From assembly GCA_021372535.1 (NCBI GenBank), contig JAJFUH010000006.1, positions 1-64,000 of the forward strand: a stretch of 64,000 nt of DNA, given 5' to 3'. Of this stretch, positions 1 through 8,171 are shown piece by piece. The notes below the pieces were generated by a model, which saw nothing but the letters and a program-made list of their open reading frames with translations, made no database searches and was not told the origin of the DNA. The translations under genes were made by a program, and so were the position numbers. The stretch comes from a bacterium. Its GTDB lineage: Bacteria; Latescibacterota; Latescibacteria; Latescibacterales; Latescibacteraceae. Position 1 is the stretch's first letter; each line of letters begins with the position of its first letter.

Positions 1-2
1 TC

Positions 3-2027
3 TCCCTCAGGGATTCCCTTGCGCCGCCGAAAATGTTTCCGGCCGGTCTTGCTGTTACGAGGGATAATGCGCTCATGTTTGTTGCGGAGAACCGTGACAG
101 CTCATTCTCTGTTGTCTCGGTTGCACAGAGACAGGTGAAAAAACGGATCAAGGTCGGGCCTTTCCCGTATGGTGTTAAAATTGCCCATTCGCGGCAGAAA
201 GTCTATGTGAGTCTCTGGGGGGGAAAACGCCTGAGCGCCCGCAGCACGCTCACGGGCGAACTTGTGGCCGAGATCGCGGTCGGCGATCATCCCAACGCCA
301 TGATTCTCTCGCCTGATGAATCTCTCCTGTATGTCGCCTGCGCAAACACTGACGAGGTCTGTGTCGTCGATACCGCAAAAGACGAGGTCATCGAGACCAT
401 CGGTCTTCACCCGTATCCGAACGCGCCTTTCGGCAGTACGCCCAATGCCCTTGCGCTTTCACCGGACGGTACGACGCTCTATGTGGCACATGCCACCAAT
501 AACGATGTTGCGGTCGTCGATGTTTCAAAACGGGGAAAGAGTGTTGTCAAAGGGCTCATTCCAGTCGGGTGGTATCCGACAGCCCTTATGATGAGCCATG
601 ACGGTAAAAAACTGTATGTCGCCAATGCCAAAGGACTGACTTCAAAACCCAATCCCAAAGGTCCGAATCCCTACAAGAGAGGTGACAGTCAGACCGAATA
701 TATCGGCGCTCTGTTCAATGGCACCGTATCGGTTATTCCAGTCCCCGAAGGCCGTCAACTGGCCCGGTATACCCGTCAGGTCGAGAAGAACAACGGATTC
801 AACGAAGCCGCCCGCAAACTCATGGAAAAAGAGCGTAATGTCAAGCCGCAGCCCATTCCGAGGCGGGTCGGCGAACCTTCCCTCATAAAACATGTCATCT
901 ATATCATCAAGGAAAACCGGACATACGACCAGGTATTCGGTGATATTGCCCGCGGGAACGGCGATTCCACAATCTGCCTGTTCGGCGAGGATGTAACACC
1001 CAACCATCACGCTCTTGCGGAACAGTTTGTGCTGCTCGATAATTTCTATGTCGATGCGGAGGTCAGCGCTGACGGTCATGAATGGAGTACAGCCGCCATT
1101 GCGACCGATTTTGTCGAAAAGTCGTGGCCCGCAGCCTATTCCGGCAGGGGTTTGCCATACCCTTCGGAAGGAGCGTTCGAAATCGCGTACCCGACAAACG
1201 GATATATCTGGGAAGCGGTCGGCCGTAACGGATTGAGCTACAGGAGTTATGGTGAATTTATTGCTGCAAGGGGCGATTCGGCTGTTGCACAGCACTCGGC
1301 CCTTGTCGGACATTTCGATCCGTTGTTTAAAACATGGGATTTGTCATATCCCGATACTCTGCGCGCCGCAGAATTCATTCGCGAATTGAACGAATTCGAA
1401 CAGAAGGGAGCGTTGCCCAATTTTATCATTCTACGGCTTCCCAACGATCACACCGATGGTACTCGTCCTGGGACGCGCTCTCCACGGGCAATGGTCGCCG
1501 ACAACGATCTTGCCCTCGGACAGATTGTCGAAGCTGTCAGTCACAGCAGGTTCTGGAAGGAAACGGCCATCTTTGTCATCGAGGACGATGCGCAGAACGG
1601 TCCCGATCATGTGGACGCCCATCGTACGATAGCTCTGGCCATCAGTCCTTACATCAGGCGGGGTTCTGTCGACAACACCATGTACGATACCGCAAGCATG
1701 CTCCGCACCATGGAACTTATACTCGGTCTGCAGCCCATGAGCCAGTATGACGCCGCGGCGTTTCCCATGGTGGGGTGCTTTACCGATAAACCCGATCTTA
1801 CGCCCTATACGACTCTCCGTCCACGGGTGCTGCTCGACGAGGTCAATTCACCCATGGCGTACGGGGCGGAGGAAAGCCTCGCCATGGACTTCAGCCGTGA
1901 GGATGCCACTCCCGAGATACGGCTGAACGAAATCATCTGGAAATCGATTCGCGGCGAAAACTCGGAAATGCCAAGGCCCATTAACCACCGTTCCCGGTAT
2001 GATGATGACGACGATGACCTGAATTGA
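3..2027 (+). CDS. YncE-type beta-propeller / phosphoesterase fusion, 5' truncated by window
   Basis: The reading frame is open from base 3 with no stop upstream of the first ATG at 33, and the propeller is already under way, so the true start lies outside the window. About residues 1-240 are YVTN/YncE-like propeller repeats (phrases such as LALSPDGTTLYVAH and DVAVVDVSKRG). From about residue 295 the protein matches the phosphoesterase/acid phosphatase-phospholipase C family (PF04185): HVIYIIKENRTYDQVFG near its start, then the usual VDAEVSADGHEWS and FVIEDDAQNGPDHVDAHR metal/active-site regions. The tail ends in a run of six Asp. This is the well-known bifunctional YncE/alkaline phosphatase arrangement, normally exported. 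The substrate is unknown. A 1.2 kb spacer separates it from the next gene on the same strand. Confidence 0.88.
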   Translation, partial: SLRDSLAPPKMFPAGLAVTRDNALMFVAENRDSSFSVVSVAQRQVKKRIKVGPFPYGVKIAHSRQKVYVSLWGGKRLSARSTLTGELVAEIAVGDHPNAMILSPDESLLYVACANTDEVCVVDTAKDEVIETIGLHPYPNAPFGSTPNALALSPDGTTLYVAHATNNDVAVVDVSKRGKSVVKGLIPVGWYPTALMMSHDGKKLYVANAKGLTSKPNPKGPNPYKRGDSQTEYIGALFNGTVSVIPVPEGRQLARYTRQVEKNNGFNEAARKLMEKERNVKPQPIPRRVGEPSLIKHVIYIIKENRTYDQVFGDIARGNGDSTICLFGEDVTPNHHALAEQFVLLDNFYVDAEVSADGHEWSTAAIATDFVEKSWPAAYSGRGLPYPSEGAFEIAYPTNGYIWEAVGRNGLSYRSYGEFIAARGDSAVAQHSALVGHFDPLFKTWDLSYPDTLRAAEFIRELNEFEQKGALPNFIILRLPNDHTDGTRPGTRSPRAMVADNDLALGQIVEAVSHSRFWKETAIFVIEDDAQNGPDHVDAHRTIALAISPYIRRGSVDNTMYDTASMLRTMELILGLQPMSQYDAAAFPMVGCFTDKPDLTPYTTLRPRVLLDEVNSPMAYGAEESLAMDFSREDATPEIRLNEIIWKSIRGENSEMPRPINHRSRYDDDDDDLN

Positions 2028-2246
2028 TCCGGTGAATGGTGGAGAATTGTCCTGGTACGGGATATCACCGCCAGAACACTTGTTTTAAGGAATCGACCGG
2101 GAGAAACATAACCAAAACGAATGCGTTCTTTTTTAGAAGCATCGTGGAGTATCAGTCTGAAAAGATTTTGAAAAATTTTATAAAAATTATCAATGTTTTG
2201 ATAGTTTTTTACAAATTGATTACACAATTTTTCCCAATTATTAATA

Positions 2247-2476
2247 GTATTGTATAAACCTTTGAAATAATGAAAAAGAACATACTCATATTGATTATTA
2301 GTTTCCTATATCTCTTGCATGTCAGAAGGGTTATGGATGAGGGCAATATACTGTATTTCATAGAATTATTACCCTCACCCTCGGTCCCTCTCCCGTAAAC
2401 AGGAGAGGGAAGAAAAGCATTATATCAGACATTCGGGCATGTTACTTATAATTATTTCAAAGGTTTCATTGTATAA
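2247..2476. repeat. Repeat family A, copy 1 (MITE-like, inverted ends)
   Basis: The core at 2369-2412 is a hairpin: a CCTCTCC arm, a loop of about 8 nt (GTAAAC), and a GGAGAGG arm, preceded by accctcaccctcggt. The outer edges are inverted copies of each other: TGTATAA followed by ACCTTTGAAATAAT at 2251-2271, and ATTATTTCAAAGGTTT then TGTATAA at 2451-2476. About 100 bp of this element recurs in reverse orientation at 54256-54361, and the core alone recurs near 29392. No ORF lies inside. This is the layout of a small non-autonomous element or REP-type repeat. Confidence 0.7.
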
Positions 2477-2589
2477 ATCATTTTTAAGGATTATTAACAG
2501 GAATCCTATATTTCAGAGACCATTAAAAAGATAAATAGAGGTGGGCCTGTAATGCATTTAAGATATATATAGTAATAAATATTAATGTT

Positions 2590-2694
2590 ATGATTGTTAC
2601 TGACTCGGATTTTATCGAGGGTATCATCGAGAGCATGAAGGAACTCGGTTTTTCGGGCAGCCAGTTCTACCCCAGAGAGGTTAACTGCCCGTGA
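2590..2694 (+). pseudogene. Relic of a DUF362-family gene
   Basis: A 34-codon stretch beginning MIVTDSDFIEG and ending GSQFYPREVNCP, then TGA, matches residues 117-150 of the full-length DUF362 protein at 19920-21548 (SVVTDSYFVEG to GSQFYIREVNCP) at 24 of 34 positions counted by eye. Nothing on either side continues the match. I read it as a degraded fragment of a second, decayed DUF362 paralogue rather than a functional gene. Confidence 0.75.
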
Positions 2695-3245
2695 TGAAGG
2701 AAGCAGTACGAATCAACTGAAAGTTAATTGGATTATATTTAGTGTTCGTTCATCTGTCTTTGCTGATTTATGTAGATTCTATAAGGATTACATAAGCGAT
2801 CTATCCTTAAAACTATCATACCCGACTGTCATGGCGGTCATTTTTCACCCGAAGGGGGCAATACCTGTAACCCATGGATTTTACTGCTGCCTTCGGAGGA
2901 AGTATATTAGAAGTATTACGGTTTATTGGAAAAAAGTTCCTGACAGAAATATCATCTTAAGATTTTTTTATTGCGTATTGATTATTAATCTTTATATTTA
3001 ATCTTATAAGTGGACATATACTTATATAACATATATTTCACTTATGTTATTATTTTATTATTTTTCCCTCATAATTTTATAATTTATTATGAGTATTTTT
3101 TCACCATTTGAGGGATTATCGACACAATTAACTGAATGTTAAAGGGGGGATGAAAACATAAGAAAAAATGAAGTGAATAAATGAGTTACAGAGTTGTTTG
3201 AAAAGGACAAACGTTTTATTTGTATCCCTTGAAAAGGGGGGGGAA

Positions 3246-5057
3246 ATGAAAAGAAGTTTTGGACTTGCTGTACTACTTGCACTTTTAACTGCAACAGTAT
3301 TTGCTGCAAATTTTTCGCCTACGGTTATGACCGTAACCGGTCCGGCAGTGATCAATTATAATTTTGACGGTAAGCCGATTGATATTCCCATTACTCTTTC
3401 CGGAACAAAAGGGAGTGTCATGCTTCTCGTTCATACGAAGGATCAGGCCGCCAATATCAATATGGTTCGCAACGGATATCTCGGCTGGCACCGGGTCAAC
3501 AAAATTGATACCTCCGTCTACGTATCGCCACTCAAAGGAATGGATATCGGTGCAAACACGATAACCTGGAATGGAAAAGATCAGGACGGAAAGATAGTCC
3601 CCGCCGGGGAATATACCTATTATCTGTGGGGATATGATTCATTCAGCGCACGGAAACTGGTGACCAACTCTATCGATGCGGCAGCGTGGAAAAATGACCG
3701 TATCGTCACCCATAACTGGGTTACGGGTGAGCAGCTGGTCAAGCCGGTTATCCACGGCGCTCCGGATGAATGGAGTACCAGCGGCAGCGAGCATACGCTG
3801 GTGACTCGTTACAGATGGGAAATCGGCGGCGATCCCATGGATAAGACGCTTCTTGAAACCACGTCTTACTGGGCATATTATGACATCTGCAAAGATGTCC
3901 CTTCGATCTATAACAAGGACGACTTCTTCATTTTCACAACCGACGACAACCTGTTCGGGCGCATCAGGAAGCTTGCCTATGTGCCAAACGGCGAATCTAT
4001 TCTGGACACCAAGTGGGGAAATAACGGTGAGTTTATCTTCAGTATCAACACCGGTCCCGGCTGGTGGGTGAGAATGCAGTCGTTTGAATATGCCGGACAG
4101 GGTCTGATGGTCGCCACCAATACTGACCACCAGGGCGTTTCAACCGTGGCTGAGCTCGTTTTTGCGGATATGGAAGATGGTACCGAGCAGTTCAGGATCG
4201 ATCTCTCCGAGTGGTGGATCAGCATCGAAAGCGGCGAGAAGGGCGGACAGCAGTCTGCCGGCCCGAACCGTATGGACTGGAAGAATAATCTGTTGTACCT
4301 CGGTTCCCATAGCTCCTGCTGGAAAGAAGTTATCGATCCTAATGCAGGGTATGAAGATGAAGAAGAGTATATGCGGTGGATGAACGGTAACGGCGATTAC
4401 ACCGGCGACCTGAATTTCCTCGCCGATGCCAATATACCGTGGGTCTGCAACGATTATAACTCCAATCCATTCATGTACCAGATTTCCGCCGACAAAAACG
4501 GTTTTGTCTGCTTCCCGTGCTATGACATGGGCGCTGTATCGTTCGGTCTGATGGCTCCCGACGGGGACGGACTCGGCTATCTTCCGTTTGCCGATGAAGC
4601 TGCGGCAAACAAAACTGATAGAGGAAATATCCGGTTCTTGACGGTTGGTTCCGCATATGACGGATTCTACTGCGACAACAATGTCGGCAGCGAAGACAAA
4701 GATACTGCGGAATATGGTACCTTCTATGAGGCTTGTGATTCCTTCAAGGGTATCATCTCCAATGCCCCTGTCGCGGTGGAAGAATCCGCTCCTGCCGCTT
4801 TTGCTGTTAAGCAGAATTCGCCGAACCCGTTCAACCCGACAACGACAATCTCCTTCTCACTTGCCCAGGCCGGCAATGTCACTGTTGATGTATTCAACGC
4901 CGCCGGACAGAAGGTCGATACGATTGCCAATGAGTTTATGGGTACGGGCAGCCATTCGCTGACATGGGATGCTTCCGGATTCTCCGCCGGTATCTACTTC
5001 TATACGGTGAAGACCGGTGAATTTTCGAAAACCATGAAGATGACGCTGCTCAAGTAA
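3246..5057 (+). CDS. Secreted protein with C-terminal type IX-like sorting domain
   Basis: This 603-residue exported protein starts at the ATG at 3246: a G-rich ribosome site lies immediately upstream and a clean signal peptide (MKRSFGLAVLLALLTATVFA) begins there. The in-frame ATG 48 bp upstream would bury the signal. A FlgD-like Ig segment (NTITWNGKDQDGKIVPAGEYTY) occupies about residues 85-125. The middle is Trp/Asp-rich and looks like a beta-propeller, but I recognise no named catalytic family. The last ~86 residues carry QNSPNPFNPTTTISFSL, a FlgD-like fold and the tail KTMKMTLLK, a sorting domain of the type IX kind. The likely role is a cell-surface or released protein. Three more proteins in the window share this tail. 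Confidence 0.88.
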   Translation: MKRSFGLAVLLALLTATVFAANFSPTVMTVTGPAVINYNFDGKPIDIPITLSGTKGSVMLLVHTKDQAANINMVRNGYLGWHRVNKIDTSVYVSPLKGMDIGANTITWNGKDQDGKIVPAGEYTYYLWGYDSFSARKLVTNSIDAAAWKNDRIVTHNWVTGEQLVKPVIHGAPDEWSTSGSEHTLVTRYRWEIGGDPMDKTLLETTSYWAYYDICKDVPSIYNKDDFFIFTTDDNLFGRIRKLAYVPNGESILDTKWGNNGEFIFSINTGPGWWVRMQSFEYAGQGLMVATNTDHQGVSTVAELVFADMEDGTEQFRIDLSEWWISIESGEKGGQQSAGPNRMDWKNNLLYLGSHSSCWKEVIDPNAGYEDEEEYMRWMNGNGDYTGDLNFLADANIPWVCNDYNSNPFMYQISADKNGFVCFPCYDMGAVSFGLMAPDGDGLGYLPFADEAAANKTDRGNIRFLTVGSAYDGFYCDNNVGSEDKDTAEYGTFYEACDSFKGIISNAPVAVEESAPAAFAVKQNSPNPFNPTTTISFSLAQAGNVTVDVFNAAGQKVDTIANEFMGTGSHSLTWDASGFSAGIYFYTVKTGEFSKTMKMTLLK

Positions 5058-5092
5058 TTTCCGCATCATCTTTGTGTGGCATACTATTATTC

Positions 5093-5123
5093 AGGGCCCG
5101 GTTTTCCTTTATGGCCGGGCCTT
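5093..5123 (+). terminator. GC-rich hairpin after secreted protein gene
   Basis: AGGGCCCGG at 5093-5101 pairs with CCGGGCCTT at 5115-5123 around a 13 nt loop, 36 bp after the stop. There is no strong T-run afterwards, so it is a terminator candidate only. Confidence 0.5.
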
Positions 5124-5251
5124 GATTAATATCGGACATGTACATCTGAACCTGCTTTCCCTTATCCGGAATTGAAATGTTTTCACTCCGTTTCAGACAA
5201 TATCTCACCCACGAAAATTTAAAAAAACCACATACATAAGGATGTTCGCCG

Positions 5252-6259
5252 ATGCTCGAAAAGTACGCCTGGGTGTTTTTTACTCCCGTACTTATGGTTT
5301 TTCTGTGCAGCCAGGTTTTTTCACAGAATACACCTGAAGGAACCGCATGGGTCGACAGTCATGGCTATTCGAAATGTATTCAGCTCAGCAATGCTTCTAC
5401 AACCGTTGTTCTCGAACCGAATTGCGGCGGGAGGGTTCTTGAATACACGCTGAACGGACAGAATGCGATATATAACGATCCAAGACATGACGGATGGACA
5501 TACAAACCGGGACAGCGCGGAATCGATCCCTGCGGTGGACGGTTCGATATCGGCCCCGAAATGACAATCCCGAGACATAACGATCTCTGGCTGGGCTCGT
5601 GGAAAGCCGAGATTACCGGGCCGCGGAGTGCGCGGTTGACAAGTGTCGAGGATAAAGCGACCGGTGTCCAGCTTATCCGTGATTTTAAGCTCGACAAAAA
5701 TTCTTCACATCTGAAATGCACACAGACAATAAAAAATATCAGCAATACGGTAAAACAGTATTATCACTGGGGACGGACATTTGCCGAAGGCAACGGTATT
5801 TTCATCGTCCCGCTCAATACCGACAGCCGTTTCCCGAAAAAATACATTACGTTCGAGCCGGAATCCTTTATGAATTACTATCCCGGAGATCAGCCGAACA
5901 TAACCGTAAAGGACGGTTTTCTGGTCGTTTCTGGTCCCCCAAAGGAGCCGCAGCTGGCGCTCGATTCGTATGACGAATGGTTCGCATACATAACCCGTCA
6001 TAATCTTCTCTTTGTGAAGAAATTTCCCATGTACCCCGACAGGGTATACAGCGATATGGCGGCGACGACAATCGTTATCTGGTATTACAAGGACATGATG
6101 TGCGAGCTTGAACCCATGGGGCCGCGGGAGACTATCAAGCCGGGTAAAAGCGCCTCGTACACCGAGGACTGGTGGCTGCTTCCCTATGAGTATCCCGGGG
6201 ACGTGAATACTATCGATTGTCCGGGCATCCGGAAGCTTGTCGAAGAGAAAGCACGATGA
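5252..6259 (+). CDS. Exported DUF4380-like protein (galactose-mutarotase-like fold)
   Basis: This 335-residue protein starts at ATG 5252, eight bases after AAGGA, with a signal peptide ending near CSQVFSQ. The body resembles the DUF4380 family: TTVVLEPNCGGRVLEYTLNG near residue 50, then HYHWGRTF-like and WWLLPYEYPGDV segments, which fit a beta-sandwich of the aldose-1-epimerase superfamily. The exact reaction of the family is not known to me; binding or processing of sugars is likely. It stands alone between two terminator-like hairpins, 195 bp after the PNPFNP-tailed gene and convergent with the cupin gene at 6426-7307. The family assignment rests on motif recall. Confidence 0.72.
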   Translation: MLEKYAWVFFTPVLMVFLCSQVFSQNTPEGTAWVDSHGYSKCIQLSNASTTVVLEPNCGGRVLEYTLNGQNAIYNDPRHDGWTYKPGQRGIDPCGGRFDIGPEMTIPRHNDLWLGSWKAEITGPRSARLTSVEDKATGVQLIRDFKLDKNSSHLKCTQTIKNISNTVKQYYHWGRTFAEGNGIFIVPLNTDSRFPKKYITFEPESFMNYYPGDQPNITVKDGFLVVSGPPKEPQLALDSYDEWFAYITRHNLLFVKKFPMYPDRVYSDMAATTIVIWYYKDMMCELEPMGPRETIKPGKSASYTEDWWLLPYEYPGDVNTIDCPGIRKLVEEKAR

Positions 6260-6320
6260 TGCTTTGATGGGAGTTTATCACCGGTATGCGCTGAAAATAC
6301 GGATTATAGGTAATCATTAT

Positions 6321-6367
6321 GAGGGCGGCGAGAAAGAATCTTTTCAACCGCCCTTTTTATATTTTTA
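6321..6367 (+). terminator. Intrinsic terminator of the DUF4380-like gene
   Basis: AGGGCGG (6322-6328) pairs with CCGCCCT (6348-6354), followed by TTTTATATTTTT. It lies 62 bp after the stop on the + strand, between convergent genes. Confidence 0.8.
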
Positions 6368-6425
6368 CCCCTCTGCTGCTTGTTGGAGAGCAGGGTGAGG
6401 ATGAAATAAAGACCATCCGATTCAC

Positions 6426-7307
6426 TTACCGCTTTTCGTCGTGACGGTTGCCGAAATAGAGGAGCTTTACCGGTTCCTTCGTGTGATTGATGGTGGAGGT
6501 CGGAACCTTGCCGTTCGGAGGAATGAGGAATGCCTCGCCCTCGCTGAGGACGCGGAGGACATTTCCGAACATGAGGAGGCTGTCGCCTTCGAGCATGTAC
6601 CACACGCATTCGGCGCCTTCGTGGACAACATGGGGCTGCGCCATATCGAGACCGTTGATGGTTGTGACGCACATGCTTATGGGATTGGCGAATTTCGCCC
6701 CTCTGATCACCTCGCGGTCGATGTGCGACCAGTGCCAGCCGATAACCGGCTGACTGTCGTGGTAATTTCCGACAACCATTTCCCGCTGGGGTACAAAACC
6801 GGCGGGGATATCCTCCACGATGATGAGCGCATCGAGCGGTTTGTCCTCCGTGTTGACAAAACGGTACTTCAGCCGTGCTGGAATAAAAATCCCCGATCCC
6901 TCCCGTACCTCGGCATTTTTGCCGCCCGCTTCGACAATGCCGTTACCTTTCAGGACATAAAATAAGACCTGCTCGTTTTCGTGGACCGTTTCCTTCGTCG
7001 CACATCCCGCATGGAGGGAGCCGTGGTTGTAAGCTTTGATGTATTTGAGCACTGCTCCCGGGCGCGGGGGATCGAGCGGATCGCCGGGGAAGAGGACTTC
7101 CTGCTCGATAAATCCCCCATGACCGGCGTGAATATCCGAATCCCGCCAGGAGCGTTTATACAGGTCGACATTGACATCCTCGCCGGGGTGACGGTGATTC
7201 CAGTCGGAAAACTCGTCGAACGAAGGCGCACGCTGGGTGTCTTCGCTTCCGGCTCGTGAGACCGTCGCCGCACAAACAACCAGTAACCATATCATGATCC
7301 GTTTCAT
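6426..7307 (-). CDS. Exported bicupin protein
   Basis: This 293-residue protein has a signal peptide (MKRIMIWLLVVCAATVSRAG). GGAG lies 7 bases before the ATG at 7307. Two cupin barrels are visible: residues ~90-170 (HAGCATKETVHENEQVLFYV, then GSGIFIPARLKYRFVN) and ~205-290 (HVVHEGAECVWYMLEGDSL, then GEAFLIPPNGKVP). Metal-binding His/Glu positions are present in both, though irregularly spaced. Small secreted bicupins often bind or isomerise sugars or act as dioxygenases; which applies is unclear. It is the last gene of a minus-strand run that begins at the Gfo/Idh/MocA gene at 17442. Confidence 0.82.
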   Translation of the reverse strand: MKRIMIWLLVVCAATVSRAGSEDTQRAPSFDEFSDWNHRHPGEDVNVDLYKRSWRDSDIHAGHGGFIEQEVLFPGDPLDPPRPGAVLKYIKAYNHGSLHAGCATKETVHENEQVLFYVLKGNGIVEAGGKNAEVREGSGIFIPARLKYRFVNTEDKPLDALIIVEDIPAGFVPQREMVVGNYHDSQPVIGWHWSHIDREVIRGAKFANPISMCVTTINGLDMAQPHVVHEGAECVWYMLEGDSLLMFGNVLRVLSEGEAFLIPPNGKVPTSTINHTKEPVKLLYFGNRHDEKR

Positions 7308-7376
7308 ATGCCGTCTCCGGGTGTATAACGATAGTAAAACAGTTAAAAAAAAGCCGGCCAGAACCCGCCGTCGGGA

Positions 7377-7955
7377 TCACTTATGTATGACCGCAATGGC
7401 ATTGGATTCGATGAGCTGCTGCGAGCCATAGAGATTCGATACCTCGACACAGGTCATGCCCTGAAGGCCCTTCGGGAAGTACTCCTGAATGAGCCGCGCG
7501 AGAACTGGCTCGTAGTTGCCTGCCTTGTTTCCACCCGCATCGGTGTCGACAAAATGCTGGAGAAACACCACATCGTCCATGGTCGCGCCGTAGTGTGCGA
7601 GCACCTTTTTCATGTTTTCAAGCGTCTGACGGAGCTGTTCCTCGAAGTTTTTGCCGGTCATGAGGTCTTTTACCGGCATACCGTTGGCGTCAAGCTCCGT
7701 ATCGTGGGAAAGCTGTCCCGCCAGAAAAATCATGTTGCCGACCTTGTTGCCTTGGGCGAAGGAAAATTCCTTTTCCCATGCGACTCCGAAACCGAATTTT
7801 TCTGGCGCAAAGCCCGATTTATATTCTTCAATCGCCTTTACCGCCTCTTCATGAGCGATTTTACGCACAGTGACCTCGTCGTTTCCGCATCCATAAAGAA
7901 TGCATGAAACGCCGAGTGTTACACATATTGATGCAATCATACCATACCTTTTCAT
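7377..7955 (-). CDS. RidA/YjgF-family protein with lipoprotein signal, catalytic Arg replaced
   Basis: I chose the ATG at 7955 (192 aa) because a GGAGG box precedes it and a lipoprotein-type signal (MKRYGMIASI to ILYGCGND, Cys23) follows; a longer frame to 8024 has neither. The RidA core spans residues ~55-192 (GNMIFLAGQL, LENMKKVLAHYG, TCVEVSNLYG). Classical RidA enzymes hydrolyse 2-iminobutanoate-type imines in the cytosol using an Arg in VEVARLP; here the aligned position is Asn174. An exported RidA without that Arg is unlikely to be an imine deaminase and may bind a small molecule. It sits 69 bp upstream of the bicupin gene on the same strand. Confidence 0.85.
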   Translation of the reverse strand: MKRYGMIASICVTLGVSCILYGCGNDEVTVRKIAHEEAVKAIEEYKSGFAPEKFGFGVAWEKEFSFAQGNKVGNMIFLAGQLSHDTELDANGMPVKDLMTGKNFEEQLRQTLENMKKVLAHYGATMDDVVFLQHFVDTDAGGNKAGNYEPVLARLIQEYFPKGLQGMTCVEVSNLYGSQQLIESNAIAVIHK

Positions 7956-8171
7956 AACTCCTCCCTGTGGTGAAAAATGCCGATTTGTGTAATTGGAGTA
8001 CCTCATTAAATTCTCGAAAACCATATCTGCTATTTAATTTTACCTCATATACTAAACAAACAGTCCTCCGACAGCCCGATACTGTTTTTCGCCATGGTAC
8101 GGGTTTGGAGGACTGTTTGTCAAAAAACCGTCAATCGCCTTGACGATTTATGGATCAATGCCTGCCATTCC

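Larger units (their letters stand above)
2028..3245. other. Gene-poor 1.2 kb spacer with repeat and gene relic
   Basis: This AT-rich stretch holds no convincing gene. It contains a palindromic interspersed repeat with inverted ends (2247-2476) and a short relic of a DUF362 gene (2590-2694), both listed separately. From about 2700 to 3200 I see only AT-rich sequence, presumably including the promoter of the secreted protein that starts at 3246. Confidence 0.6.

Noticed and set aside
2036-2257. A 73-codon + strand frame after the phosphoesterase gene
   Set aside because: Composition is non-protein-like and it ends in AT-rich sequence at the edge of repeat A.
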